Positions 24,559 through 31,055 of a stretch of DNA of 31,055 nucleotides are shown here, piece by piece. The DNA lies in NCBI GenBank assembly GCA_002310995.1, contig DBYV01000025.1, forward strand, positions 1-31,055. Direction: 5' to 3'. Position 1 is the stretch's first letter, and every line of letters starts with the position of its first letter. This DNA is from a bacterium UBP6_UBA1177. Lineage in GTDB: Bacteria > UBP6 > UBA1177. A program made the translations under genes and the position numbers. The notes under the pieces are model-generated. The model saw only the letters and a program-made list of their open reading frames with translations, ran no database searches and was not told the origin of the DNA.

Positions 24559-27200
24559 TAAAGAACCTCGTCTCTAAACTCTTTGTCAACATAACATTCA
24601 ATTATATCGCCGACTTTGATATCGTTGTAGCTGTCTATCGTCGCACCGCACTCGTAGCCGCTCTTGACCTCTTTGACATCATCTTTAAAACGTTTGAGCG
24701 TGCCGAGTTTACCGCTGTAGATAACGACATTATCACGGACGAGCTTAATTTTGGAAGTTCTGACAACTCTTCCTTCTGTAACCATGCAGCCTGCGATCGT
24801 ACCGACTTTCCCGACTTTGAAAATCTCGCGGACTTCAAGTTTACCGATGAATTCCTCTTTGATAATTGGTGCAAGCATACCTGACATAGCCGCTTTGATC
24901 GCATCGATAAGCTCATAAATAATCGAGAAAATCTGGATATTAACCCCTTCAGCCGCGGCAAGCTGCTTTGCCTTGTTGTCAACACGGACATTGAAACCGA
25001 TGATCATGCCGTGAGACGCGCTTGCAAGCAGAACGTCGTTTTCGTTGATGCCGCCGACACCGGAATGGATTACTTTTATTCTCATCTTTTTGTGCTCAAT
25101 CTTGTTGAGAGAAGCAATAATAGCCTCTACTGAGCCGTCTACATCGCCTTTCACAATTACATTGAGATCTTTGACCTCTTCTTGTTCCTGAGCAAAGAAA
25201 TCTTCGATAGAAGGAGTTGCCTTCTCAACATTCTTTTTCTCACGCTGCTTATTGATTCTGAGTTCAACCAAGCCTTTGGCGTTCTTTTCATCCTTGAAGA
25301 CATAGAGTTTTTCGCCAGCAGGCGGAACAAGGTCAAGACCTGTAATTTCAACTGCCATTGAAGGAGTCGCCTCTTTGACACGCTTTCCAGTCCAGTCCAT
25401 CATGCTTCTGACATAACCAATTGATGTGCCAGTAACAACAAGATCGCCGATTTTCAAAGTTCCGTCCTTAACAAGAACTGTCGCAACGGGACCTTTTCCA
25501 GGATCCATTCTCGATTCGATGACAATACCTTCAGCAGGTTTGGTCGGATCGGCCTTAAGATCCATCATTTCGACCTGAAGAAGAACAGCTTCAAGAAGAC
25601 CTTCAATATTGATTCTCTGTTTTGCCGAAATTTCGACAAAAAGGTTTTCGCCGCCCAACTCTTCCGCAACGATTTCGTATTTCAGAAGCTCGTTTTTGAC
25701 TTTAGCCGGATTAGCCGTCGGTTTGTCTATCTTGTTGATTGCAACAATTATCGGAACATTCGCAGCCTTTGCGTGGTTAATTGCCTCGACAGTCTGTGGC
25801 ATTACACCGTCGTCAGCTGCAACTATAAGAATAACAACGTCCGTCGCCTGTGCACCACGGCTTCTCATTGCCGTAAATGCTTCGTGTCCCGGAGTATCAA
25901 GGAAAGTAATTTTCCCGCCTTCGATTTCAACCGAGTAAGCACCGATATGCTGCGTGATACCACCGGCTTCACGGTCAACGACATTCGTATGTCTGATTGC
26001 ATCGAGAAGTTTTGTTTTGCCGTGATCAACGTGTCCCATGACGGTAACTACAGGAGGACGCGGAACCATATTTTCGGGTTTGCTTTCAGTAACTTCGATA
26101 AACGATTCCTCGCTGAGAGCGACGTTTTCAGCGGTAAAGCCGAATTCTTCCGCCAGAAGTTGAGCCATATCATAAGGGATTTTATCGTTGATTCCGAACA
26201 TTTCTCCCATGCTCATAAGCTTTGAAAGGAGCTGCGCTGCCTTTACACCCATTCTTCTTGCAAGTTCGGCAACCTGAACAAAATCTTCGAGTTTAAGTAT
26301 CTTTTTTATTGCCTTAGTCGGATTCGGAGCAGGAGCAGGCTGCTGTTTCGCCTTTTTCTTGTCTTTCTTTTTCTTTCTTATCTCTGAGAAACCACCGCCG
26401 TAGCCTCCTCCCTGATCATCGCCCATAAACTGCGAAATATCGACACCTCTGAGTTTGCCTTTGACCACCAGAGTAGCACTGTCGTCTCCGCCGCGGCTCA
26501 CATTTTTCTTTTTACCGCCGTGACGCTGCTGCATATTGCTGTTCTGCACAACAGGAGTATCAGATTCTGGAATAACAACTTTTCTTTTTTTATTTTTATT
26601 TCTGAAATCACCTGAATAATCATCGTCATCATCATCTTTATCTTCGTCGTCTTCATCCTCTTTTCTGCGCTGAGGCCTTCTTTCTTCTTCTGAAGGCTCT
26701 TCATCTTCCTCGTGCTCAGCTGCAGCAATTTTTCTGATCTCGTCTTCAACACTGACAATCTTTTCTTCAGGAATTTCCTGCTTTTCTTCAGACTGTTCTT
26801 CTGCTGGAACTTCAGCCGGAGCCTCTTCAACCGGACTTACGGAAGGTTCGGGGGTCGGTTCTTCCGCAGGAGTTACAGGCACTTCCTCCACTTTTTCTTC
26901 GGGAACTTCTTCTGCCGGCTTTTCCGGTTGATTTGCCTCTTCCGGCTGCTCAGCAGGACGCTCGTCAGACGGGATAAAACTTCTTTCCCTGTTTCCGTTT
27001 CCTCTGCGGAGTATCGCTTTGGGCCTTGCAGGTTCATCTTCTTCTTTTTTGACGGCAGGAAAATGTTCGCGAATCTTATCCTCAAGAAATCCGTCGATTT
27101 TGTTTGCAGCCTTATAACTGCCCAATCCCTCAGCATCGAGATAAGCAACAATTGCCTTGCTTTCTATACCAAGTTCTTTTGCCAATTCTCTGATAAGCAT
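24558..27200 (-). CDS. infB: Translation initiation factor IF-2
   Basis: 880 aa. It brings initiator tRNA to the 30S subunit and drives subunit joining with GTP. An N-terminal IF2_N domain (1-50) is followed by a long low-complexity Pro/Glu/Val and Lys/Asp/Glu region (about 55-290), then a second IF2_N-like part (about 300-365). The GTPase domain (from about 388) has GHVDHGKTKLLD, GGITQHIGAY, DTPGHEAF and NKID. Domains II, III and IV follow to the C-terminus. The start overlaps the ylxR stop by one base; GGGGGA lies just upstream. Length is normal for a proteobacterial IF-2. Confidence 0.97.
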   Translation of the reverse strand: MLIRELAKELGIESKAIVAYLDAEGLGSYKAANKIDGFLEDKIREHFPAVKKEEDEPARPKAILRRGNGNRERSFIPSDERPAEQPEEANQPEKPAEEVPEEKVEEVPVTPAEEPTPEPSVSPVEEAPAEVPAEEQSEEKQEIPEEKIVSVEDEIRKIAAAEHEEDEEPSEEERRPQRRKEDEDDEDKDDDDDDYSGDFRNKNKKRKVVIPESDTPVVQNSNMQQRHGGKKKNVSRGGDDSATLVVKGKLRGVDISQFMGDDQGGGYGGGFSEIRKKKKDKKKAKQQPAPAPNPTKAIKKILKLEDFVQVAELARRMGVKAAQLLSKLMSMGEMFGINDKIPYDMAQLLAEEFGFTAENVALSEESFIEVTESKPENMVPRPPVVTVMGHVDHGKTKLLDAIRHTNVVDREAGGITQHIGAYSVEIEGGKITFLDTPGHEAFTAMRSRGAQATDVVILIVAADDGVMPQTVEAINHAKAANVPIIVAINKIDKPTANPAKVKNELLKYEIVAEELGGENLFVEISAKQRINIEGLLEAVLLQVEMMDLKADPTKPAEGIVIESRMDPGKGPVATVLVKDGTLKIGDLVVTGTSIGYVRSMMDWTGKRVKEATPSMAVEITGLDLVPPAGEKLYVFKDEKNAKGLVELRINKQREKKNVEKATPSIEDFFAQEQEEVKDLNVIVKGDVDGSVEAIIASLNKIEHKKMRIKVIHSGVGGINENDVLLASASHGMIIGFNVRVDNKAKQLAAAEGVNIQIFSIIYELIDAIKAAMSGMLAPIIKEEFIGKLEVREIFKVGKVGTIAGCMVTEGRVVRTSKIKLVRDNVVIYSGKLGTLKRFKDDVKEVKSGYECGATIDSYNDIKVGDIIECYVDKEFRDEVL

Positions 27201-27775
27201 TAAATATCCCCCGAAGTGAAATTATTCAGTAAATTCATATAAAACATAAGTTTTTCCGACTGTTTTGAAGGTTTCAGCGCAAATACAGAAACGCCTCTGC
27301 CGTCGAATTTTGTCCCTATTGTGTCTTTTGAAAGTATTGTCTTTAATCCTTTCAATCCTGTTTTTCTTTCAAGTTCCCTGACGGTTCTTTCCGCTGCATC
27401 GGAAGCAAAAACAAGAGAGGTAAAAACCGTTCCCTTCTCCGCTTCTTCGGCAATCAGATTCTGTCCTTTGAACAGGACTCCGCTTTTCCGGCATATTGTC
27501 AGATAGTAACCAAACGACTTTTCTGCCTGTGTGCGAATAAAATCAAGGATTTTTTCTTTAGGAACAGCGAATGAATCACAGTTTTCGAAAGAACTAAAAA
27601 CTTTTTTTGTTCCGTATATTCCCGAAATACACTTTTTGTCAAAATGGGTGTAAACCGAGCGCCCATCCAGCTTTTGAGTCCAGTCAGGAACAAGAGCACC
27701 ACCTGCTGAAACCCATCTCAAAAAGTCTTCTTTACTACCTCTGCCACCGCAGAAAACACAACTCCTTTCGGTCAT
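27200..27775 (-). CDS. YlxR (DUF448) protein fused to an L7Ae-like domain
   Basis: 191 aa from the ATG at 27775, which has AGGAG 4 nt upstream and lies one base after the nusA stop; a TTG at 27805 would overlap nusA and has no such site. The N-terminal half is YlxR/DUF448, an RNA-binding fold with ERSCVFCGGRGSKEDFLRWV. The C-terminal half (GVLFKGQNLIAEEAEKG, LVFASDAAERTVRELERK, GVSVFALK) resembles the L7Ae/YlxQ family that binds kink-turn RNA. In Bacillus these are two adjacent genes (ylxR, ylxQ) between nusA and infB, so this gene appears to fuse the pair. Probable role: RNA binding linked to transcription or ribosome assembly. Confidence 0.85.
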   Translation of the reverse strand: MTERSCVFCGGRGSKEDFLRWVSAGGALVPDWTQKLDGRSVYTHFDKKCISGIYGTKKVFSSFENCDSFAVPKEKILDFIRTQAEKSFGYYLTICRKSGVLFKGQNLIAEEAEKGTVFTSLVFASDAAERTVRELERKTGLKGLKTILSKDTIGTKFDGRGVSVFALKPSKQSEKLMFYMNLLNNFTSGDI

Positions 27776-27776
27776 G

Positions 27777-29342
27777 CTACTCCTTTTCTTCGCCGCCTTC
27801 TTCAAGTTTAGAGAAGTCGAATATTGAATCCGGCGTTACTCTTCCGACTTTGTCGCGTTTTTTGCCGTTGAGCTCGTCAATGTGGATCTGGAGGCTGTAA
27901 CGGATCTGTCTTGCCCTTCTTATGCTGAGTTCGGCGTTCTTAGCGAAAGATTCGGTATCAGGCTCGCTCTGGATGTCTGCAAGAGTGAGATAGCCTCTTT
28001 CTGCAAGGAACTGACCGAGTTCTTCATTGATGCATTTAAGAGTCGTAGTAGGAACGTCGAGTTTCTTTTCAAGCTCATCGTCAATGTTGATGACGCCCAT
28101 GCCTTTTTCAAGCATTGTATTAGCCTGATCGATAATAGATTCCGCCTTTTCAACCGAAATGTCGGGAAGTTCGGCAAGGACTTCCGGAGCAACTGTTGTA
28201 AGGTCTTCAAGAGTCGTGTAACCGAGTTTGATGAGCGAATCAGCGATACTTTCGTCGATACCGTCGATGAAAAGAAGTCTTCTCTTAGCTTCTTCGAGCA
28301 TCATCTGCATCTGGCTTTCGCTCTGGATATCAATACTCCATCCGGTAAGCTGACTTGCAAGACGAACATTCTCACCGCCGCGGCCGATAGCGACCGAAAG
28401 CTGGTCGTCGGGAACTATTACATCCATGCTGTGCTCTTCTTCGTCAATGATTATTTGAGAAACTTCGACCGGAGAAAGAGTGTTGCAGATATATTTTACA
28501 GAATCTTCGTCCCACGGAATAATGTCTATCTTTTCACCGCTGAGTTCATGAACGACATTCTGGATTCTCGAGCCTTTCATGCCGACGCATGCACCGACCG
28601 GATCGACATCGTGGTCAATAGATCTTACGCTGATTTTCGAACGGTGGCCAGGATCACGCGCAACGCCTTCGATTTTAACAATTTTCTCAGCAATTTCAGG
28701 AACTTCAAGTTCAAAAAGTTTGATAAGGAACATCGTGTTTACACGGCTGAGAAGAATGTTGCAGCTTTGACCAGAAGCGGGTTTTTTAACTTCAAGAATA
28801 AAAGCCTTGATTCTGTCGCCGGTTTTGAATCTGTCCGACGGAATCTGCTGCGTGTAGGGAAGATATGCTTCAGTCTTGCCGATATCGACGATGATACCGG
28901 TCTTTTCGAAACGTCTGACTGTTCCCGTGATGATTTCGGACTGTCTGTTCTTGAACTCGTCGTAAATTATATCGCCTTCAAGTGTTTTTATTTTCTGAAG
29001 AATGACCTGTTTAGCCACCTGCGCCGCGATTCTGCCGAGTTCATCGGCCTCCATTTTAATGCCGAGCGTATCACCTATTGTAGCTTCAGGATCTATTCTG
29101 CGCGCTTCTTCAAGCGAAATATCAAGCAGAGGATCTTCTACCCTGTCGGTGACAACTCTGAAATAGTAAGCCTCAAGGGTTCCAGTCGCATCGTCGTACA
29201 TGATATCGATATCGGCTTCCATTCCGAGTTTCTTCTGAACAGCACGGTAAAGAGCCTCCTTTACGATGTCGATAATAAGTTCCCTTTTGATACCTTTCAT
29301 TTTGACCAGTTGGTCGATCAATTCTTTCAAATTAAAATCCAT
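27777..29342 (-). CDS. nusA: Transcription termination/antitermination factor NusA
   Basis: 521 aa from the ATG at 29342, which overlaps the rimP stop (TAATG) and has GGAG 7 nt upstream; a TTG at 29360 is less likely. It binds RNA polymerase and nascent RNA, affecting pausing, termination and antitermination. Domains in order: RNA polymerase-binding N-domain (1-125), S1 domain (about 129-195, ITGTVRRFEKTGIIVDIG), KH1 and KH2 (about 220-345, with ACVGMKGSRIQNV and VAIGRGGENVRLASQLTGW), then C-terminal acidic helix-hairpin-helix-like repeats (ESIADSLIKLGYTTLEDL). This long form with C-terminal repeats is typical of Proteobacteria and relatives. Confidence 0.97.
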   Translation of the reverse strand: MDFNLKELIDQLVKMKGIKRELIIDIVKEALYRAVQKKLGMEADIDIMYDDATGTLEAYYFRVVTDRVEDPLLDISLEEARRIDPEATIGDTLGIKMEADELGRIAAQVAKQVILQKIKTLEGDIIYDEFKNRQSEIITGTVRRFEKTGIIVDIGKTEAYLPYTQQIPSDRFKTGDRIKAFILEVKKPASGQSCNILLSRVNTMFLIKLFELEVPEIAEKIVKIEGVARDPGHRSKISVRSIDHDVDPVGACVGMKGSRIQNVVHELSGEKIDIIPWDEDSVKYICNTLSPVEVSQIIIDEEEHSMDVIVPDDQLSVAIGRGGENVRLASQLTGWSIDIQSESQMQMMLEEAKRRLLFIDGIDESIADSLIKLGYTTLEDLTTVAPEVLAELPDISVEKAESIIDQANTMLEKGMGVINIDDELEKKLDVPTTTLKCINEELGQFLAERGYLTLADIQSEPDTESFAKNAELSIRRARQIRYSLQIHIDELNGKKRDKVGRVTPDSIFDFSKLEEGGEEKE

Positions 29343-29821
29343 TACTTTTCTCCATTCCAAACTTCATTTATTTTTCTGACAAATCCTTTTGCTATTTTCA
29401 GTTCGGTCCCGTCTTCGGCGCGGACTACAAATTCTTCTTTTTCGTCATCGACAGAAACAAGTTCACCCGTAAAGCGTTTTCTCCCCTCAACGAGCTCCGA
29501 AAGTTTTATTTTCAGCGTTTTGCCTATTTCTGCATGAAGATCGTCCCACCTTCTGACCGGTCGGTCGAGTCCAGGAGAACTGACTTCAAGGTAGTAGCGG
29601 AAAGGGAAAGGATCTTCCGCATCGAGAAAATCGCTTACAATCGGACTAAATCTTCCGCACTCGTCAAGCGAAATGCGCGTTTCAGGCGAAAGAGTATCCA
29701 AATATACCCTGAAAACACCGTTCTGACCCGTCGGCAGATCAAGCTCAACTATCTTGAACCCCATCTTGTTTGCCAACGGCTCCAATTTACAAAAAATATC
29801 TTTAGCTCTGCCACTCCACAT
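29342..29821 (-). CDS. rimP: Ribosome maturation factor RimP
   Basis: 159 aa. It assists assembly of the 30S subunit. The family signature RYYLEVSSPGLDRPVRR is present, with FRVYLDTLSPETRISLDECGRFSP before it and a C-terminal SH3-like half (GKTLKIKLSELVEGRKRFTGEL). The start has GAGG 7 nt upstream. It is the first gene of the leftward rimP-nusA-ylxR-infB-rbfA cluster, an order conserved across many bacteria; the downstream gene starts inside its stop codon. Confidence 0.95.
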   Translation of the reverse strand: MWSGRAKDIFCKLEPLANKMGFKIVELDLPTGQNGVFRVYLDTLSPETRISLDECGRFSPIVSDFLDAEDPFPFRYYLEVSSPGLDRPVRRWDDLHAEIGKTLKIKLSELVEGRKRFTGELVSVDDEKEEFVVRAEDGTELKIAKGFVRKINEVWNGEK

Positions 29822-30111
29822 CCAACAACCTCACTCATTGATTTAAACCTGCGAAAACGCATGCAGAGAAATGAGACAAAAGAACCTCACGCCGCTATTT
29901 ACCATCAAAAAGATAAAAATCAAAAAATTTTTAACAAAAAAGCAAATTCCTTCAAAAAAACTGCTTGTTAATTTTTGAATCGGGGGAAAAGCCAAAGGTT
30001 GAAAAAAATGAATTAAAAAAATTTTGAACAAAATCAAAGAATCTAAAACTTGTTTTCTGTTTGTTTATGTGATACAAGAAAACGCTTTAATCGTGATTAG
30101 CGGAGTAAAAT
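29822..30111. other. AT-rich divergent intergenic region (290 bp)
   Basis: Between rimP (leftward) and the restriction-modification gene (rightward). It is rich in A and T runs and holds no tRNA-like structure or credible small gene. A short TAATCGTGATTA palindrome lies about 20 bp before the rightward start codon (near 30088-30099) and might be an operator. Nothing else is recognisable. Confidence 0.5.
29896..29923 (-). promoter_or_regulatory. Possible promoter of the rimP-nusA-infB operon
   Basis: On the minus strand TTGATT (29918-29923) and TAAATA (29896-29901) are 16 nt apart, about 75 bp before rimP. The region is so AT-rich that chance matches are likely; other nearby pairs are almost as good. 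Confidence 0.3.
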
Positions 30112-31055
30112 ATGGTAAAAACTGCAATAAATCGCAAAAAAGCAGCAACGGAATTCGCTGAAAAATGGTGCGGCAAAGGCTATGAAAAAGGCGAAAGCCA
30201 ACTTTTCTGGATTGAATTGCTTTTGAATGTGTTCGGTGTCAAAAACATTAGCGATTTCATAATTTTTGAAGACAAAGTCCATCTCGACCATACGAGTTTT
30301 ATTGATGCCTATATTCCATCAACCCACGTTATGATCGAGCAGAAAAGTTGCGGCAAAGATTTACTCAAACCGATAAAACAGAGCGACGGCAGTATGCTCA
30401 CGCCGTTCCAGCAGGCAAAAAGATATGTAACGGAACTTCCGCTTTCGCAGCATCCGCGCTGGATAATCACCTGCAACTTTCAGGAGTTTCTGATTTACGA
30501 CATGGAAAAGCCGCAGGGCGAGCCTGTTCAGGTTTTGCTTGAGGATTTACCTGATAAATTCGAATGTTTGCAGTTCATGGCCAATCCTGAGAACAACAAG
30601 ATTGACATAGAAGCCGAAGTTTCGCTTAAAGCAGGAGAACTTGTCGGCAAACTCTATGACGCACTTATCAAGGAATATATAAATCCTGATGAAAACAGCT
30701 TTAGAAGCCTGAATATTTTGTGTGTTCGCATTGTTTTCTGCCTTTATGCCGAAAACGCCGGGCTTTTTGAGACACGAACCAGTTTTGAAGACTATATCAA
30801 ATCGTTCAATCTACCGGATTTAAGAGATGGAATCCTTAAACTTTTCAAGGCATTGGACACCAAACCTGAAAACCGCGACAAATATGACCTGAAATTAAAG
30901 GCATTTCCTTACGTGAACGGCGGACTTTTTGCTGCTGAAGACATAGAAGTTCCCAATTTTAGTGATGAAATTGTCAACATTATAGTAAATCACTGTGCTC
31001 CTTTCGACTGGTCGAAGATTTCTCCCACGATTTTCGGTGCAGTTTTTGAATCAAC
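30112..31055 (+). CDS. MmeI-like (type IIL) restriction-modification enzyme, N-terminal part, truncated by window edge
   Basis: The frame is open from the ATG at 30112 (GGAG 6 nt upstream) to the end of the window, 314 complete codons. The N-terminus resembles MmeI/YeeA-type single-chain enzymes: FAEKWCGKGYEKGESQLFW, then the nuclease segment FIDAYIP...IEQKS with Asp65, Glu76 and Lys78 forming a D...ExK active site, followed by KQSDGSMLTPFQQAKRY and PRWIITCNFQEFLIYD. The visible part ends with FDWSKISPTIFGAVFES, which in relatives leads into the adenine methyltransferase domain. That domain and any target-recognition region lie beyond the window, so whether the enzyme is complete cannot be judged. 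The nuclease residues suggest an active cutter, not a methylase-only enzyme. Confidence 0.85.
   Translation, partial: MVKTAINRKKAATEFAEKWCGKGYEKGESQLFWIELLLNVFGVKNISDFIIFEDKVHLDHTSFIDAYIPSTHVMIEQKSCGKDLLKPIKQSDGSMLTPFQQAKRYVTELPLSQHPRWIITCNFQEFLIYDMEKPQGEPVQVLLEDLPDKFECLQFMANPENNKIDIEAEVSLKAGELVGKLYDALIKEYINPDENSFRSLNILCVRIVFCLYAENAGLFETRTSFEDYIKSFNLPDLRDGILKLFKALDTKPENRDKYDLKLKAFPYVNGGLFAAEDIEVPNFSDEIVNIIVNHCAPFDWSKISPTIFGAVFES

Noticed and set aside
27882..29537. A 551-codon open frame opposite nusA and rimP
   Set aside because: It overlaps two certain genes, has no family features, and is explained by codon use that avoids stops on the opposite strand.

Overview
The window looks like a Gram-negative chromosome of moderate GC content, most plausibly from the former Deltaproteobacteria / Myxococcota. 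The clues are Myxococcus-type cysteine-rich disulfide repeats, long lipoproteins with acidic Asp/Thr/Pro linkers and tandem DUF1566 (Lcl C-terminal) domains, a YlxR protein fused to an L7Ae-like domain, and the gene order rimP-nusA-ylxR-infB-rbfA. This placement is an inference from domain content; no 16S gene or other clear taxonomic marker is present.

Layout. (1) Bases 1-2250: the 3' three quarters of gyrA on the + strand. (2) 2467-16469: about 14 kb holding four leftward genes for giant paralogous surface lipoproteins. All four share a signal peptide with Cys20, a ZU5-like beta domain interrupted by an array of nonapeptides ending in GDPIM, and an acidic stalk. Three then carry four or five DUF1566 units; the fourth carries disulfide repeats plus twelve copies of another cysteine-containing repeat. 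(3) 16620-20402: a compact rightward operon prmA - gtrA-like - dapF - unknown helical protein - nadD, with overlapping or nearly touching genes. (4) 20393-21169: a lone FecE-type ABC ATPase, convergent with nadD. (5) 21300-21491: rpmB (zinc-type L28) with its own good promoter. (6) 21605-29821: a leftward translation and transcription operon rimP - nusA - ylxR/L7Ae - infB - rbfA, followed after 14 bp by a class A penicillin-binding protein. (7) From 30112 to the right edge: the N-terminal part of an MmeI-like (type IIL) restriction-modification enzyme, behind an AT-rich 290-bp gap.

The housekeeping genes are ordinary. The unusual material is the lipoprotein cluster and a family of short palindromic repeats (GTAGAGACG...CGTCTC) that sit at gene ends. 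Two copies supply the TAG stop codon of lipoprotein genes. The best candidate for something undescribed is the GDPIM array: in all four paralogs it fills the same slot inside the ZU5-like domain and is 71-72 residues long (eight nine-residue registers), although the DNA of the units varies at synonymous positions. This suggests a fixed structural element, not a flexible slippage-prone linker.

No tRNA, rRNA, CRISPR array, insertion sequence with a transposase, or reverse transcriptase was found. No stretch longer than 300 bp lacks a gene; the longest gap is 29822-30111.
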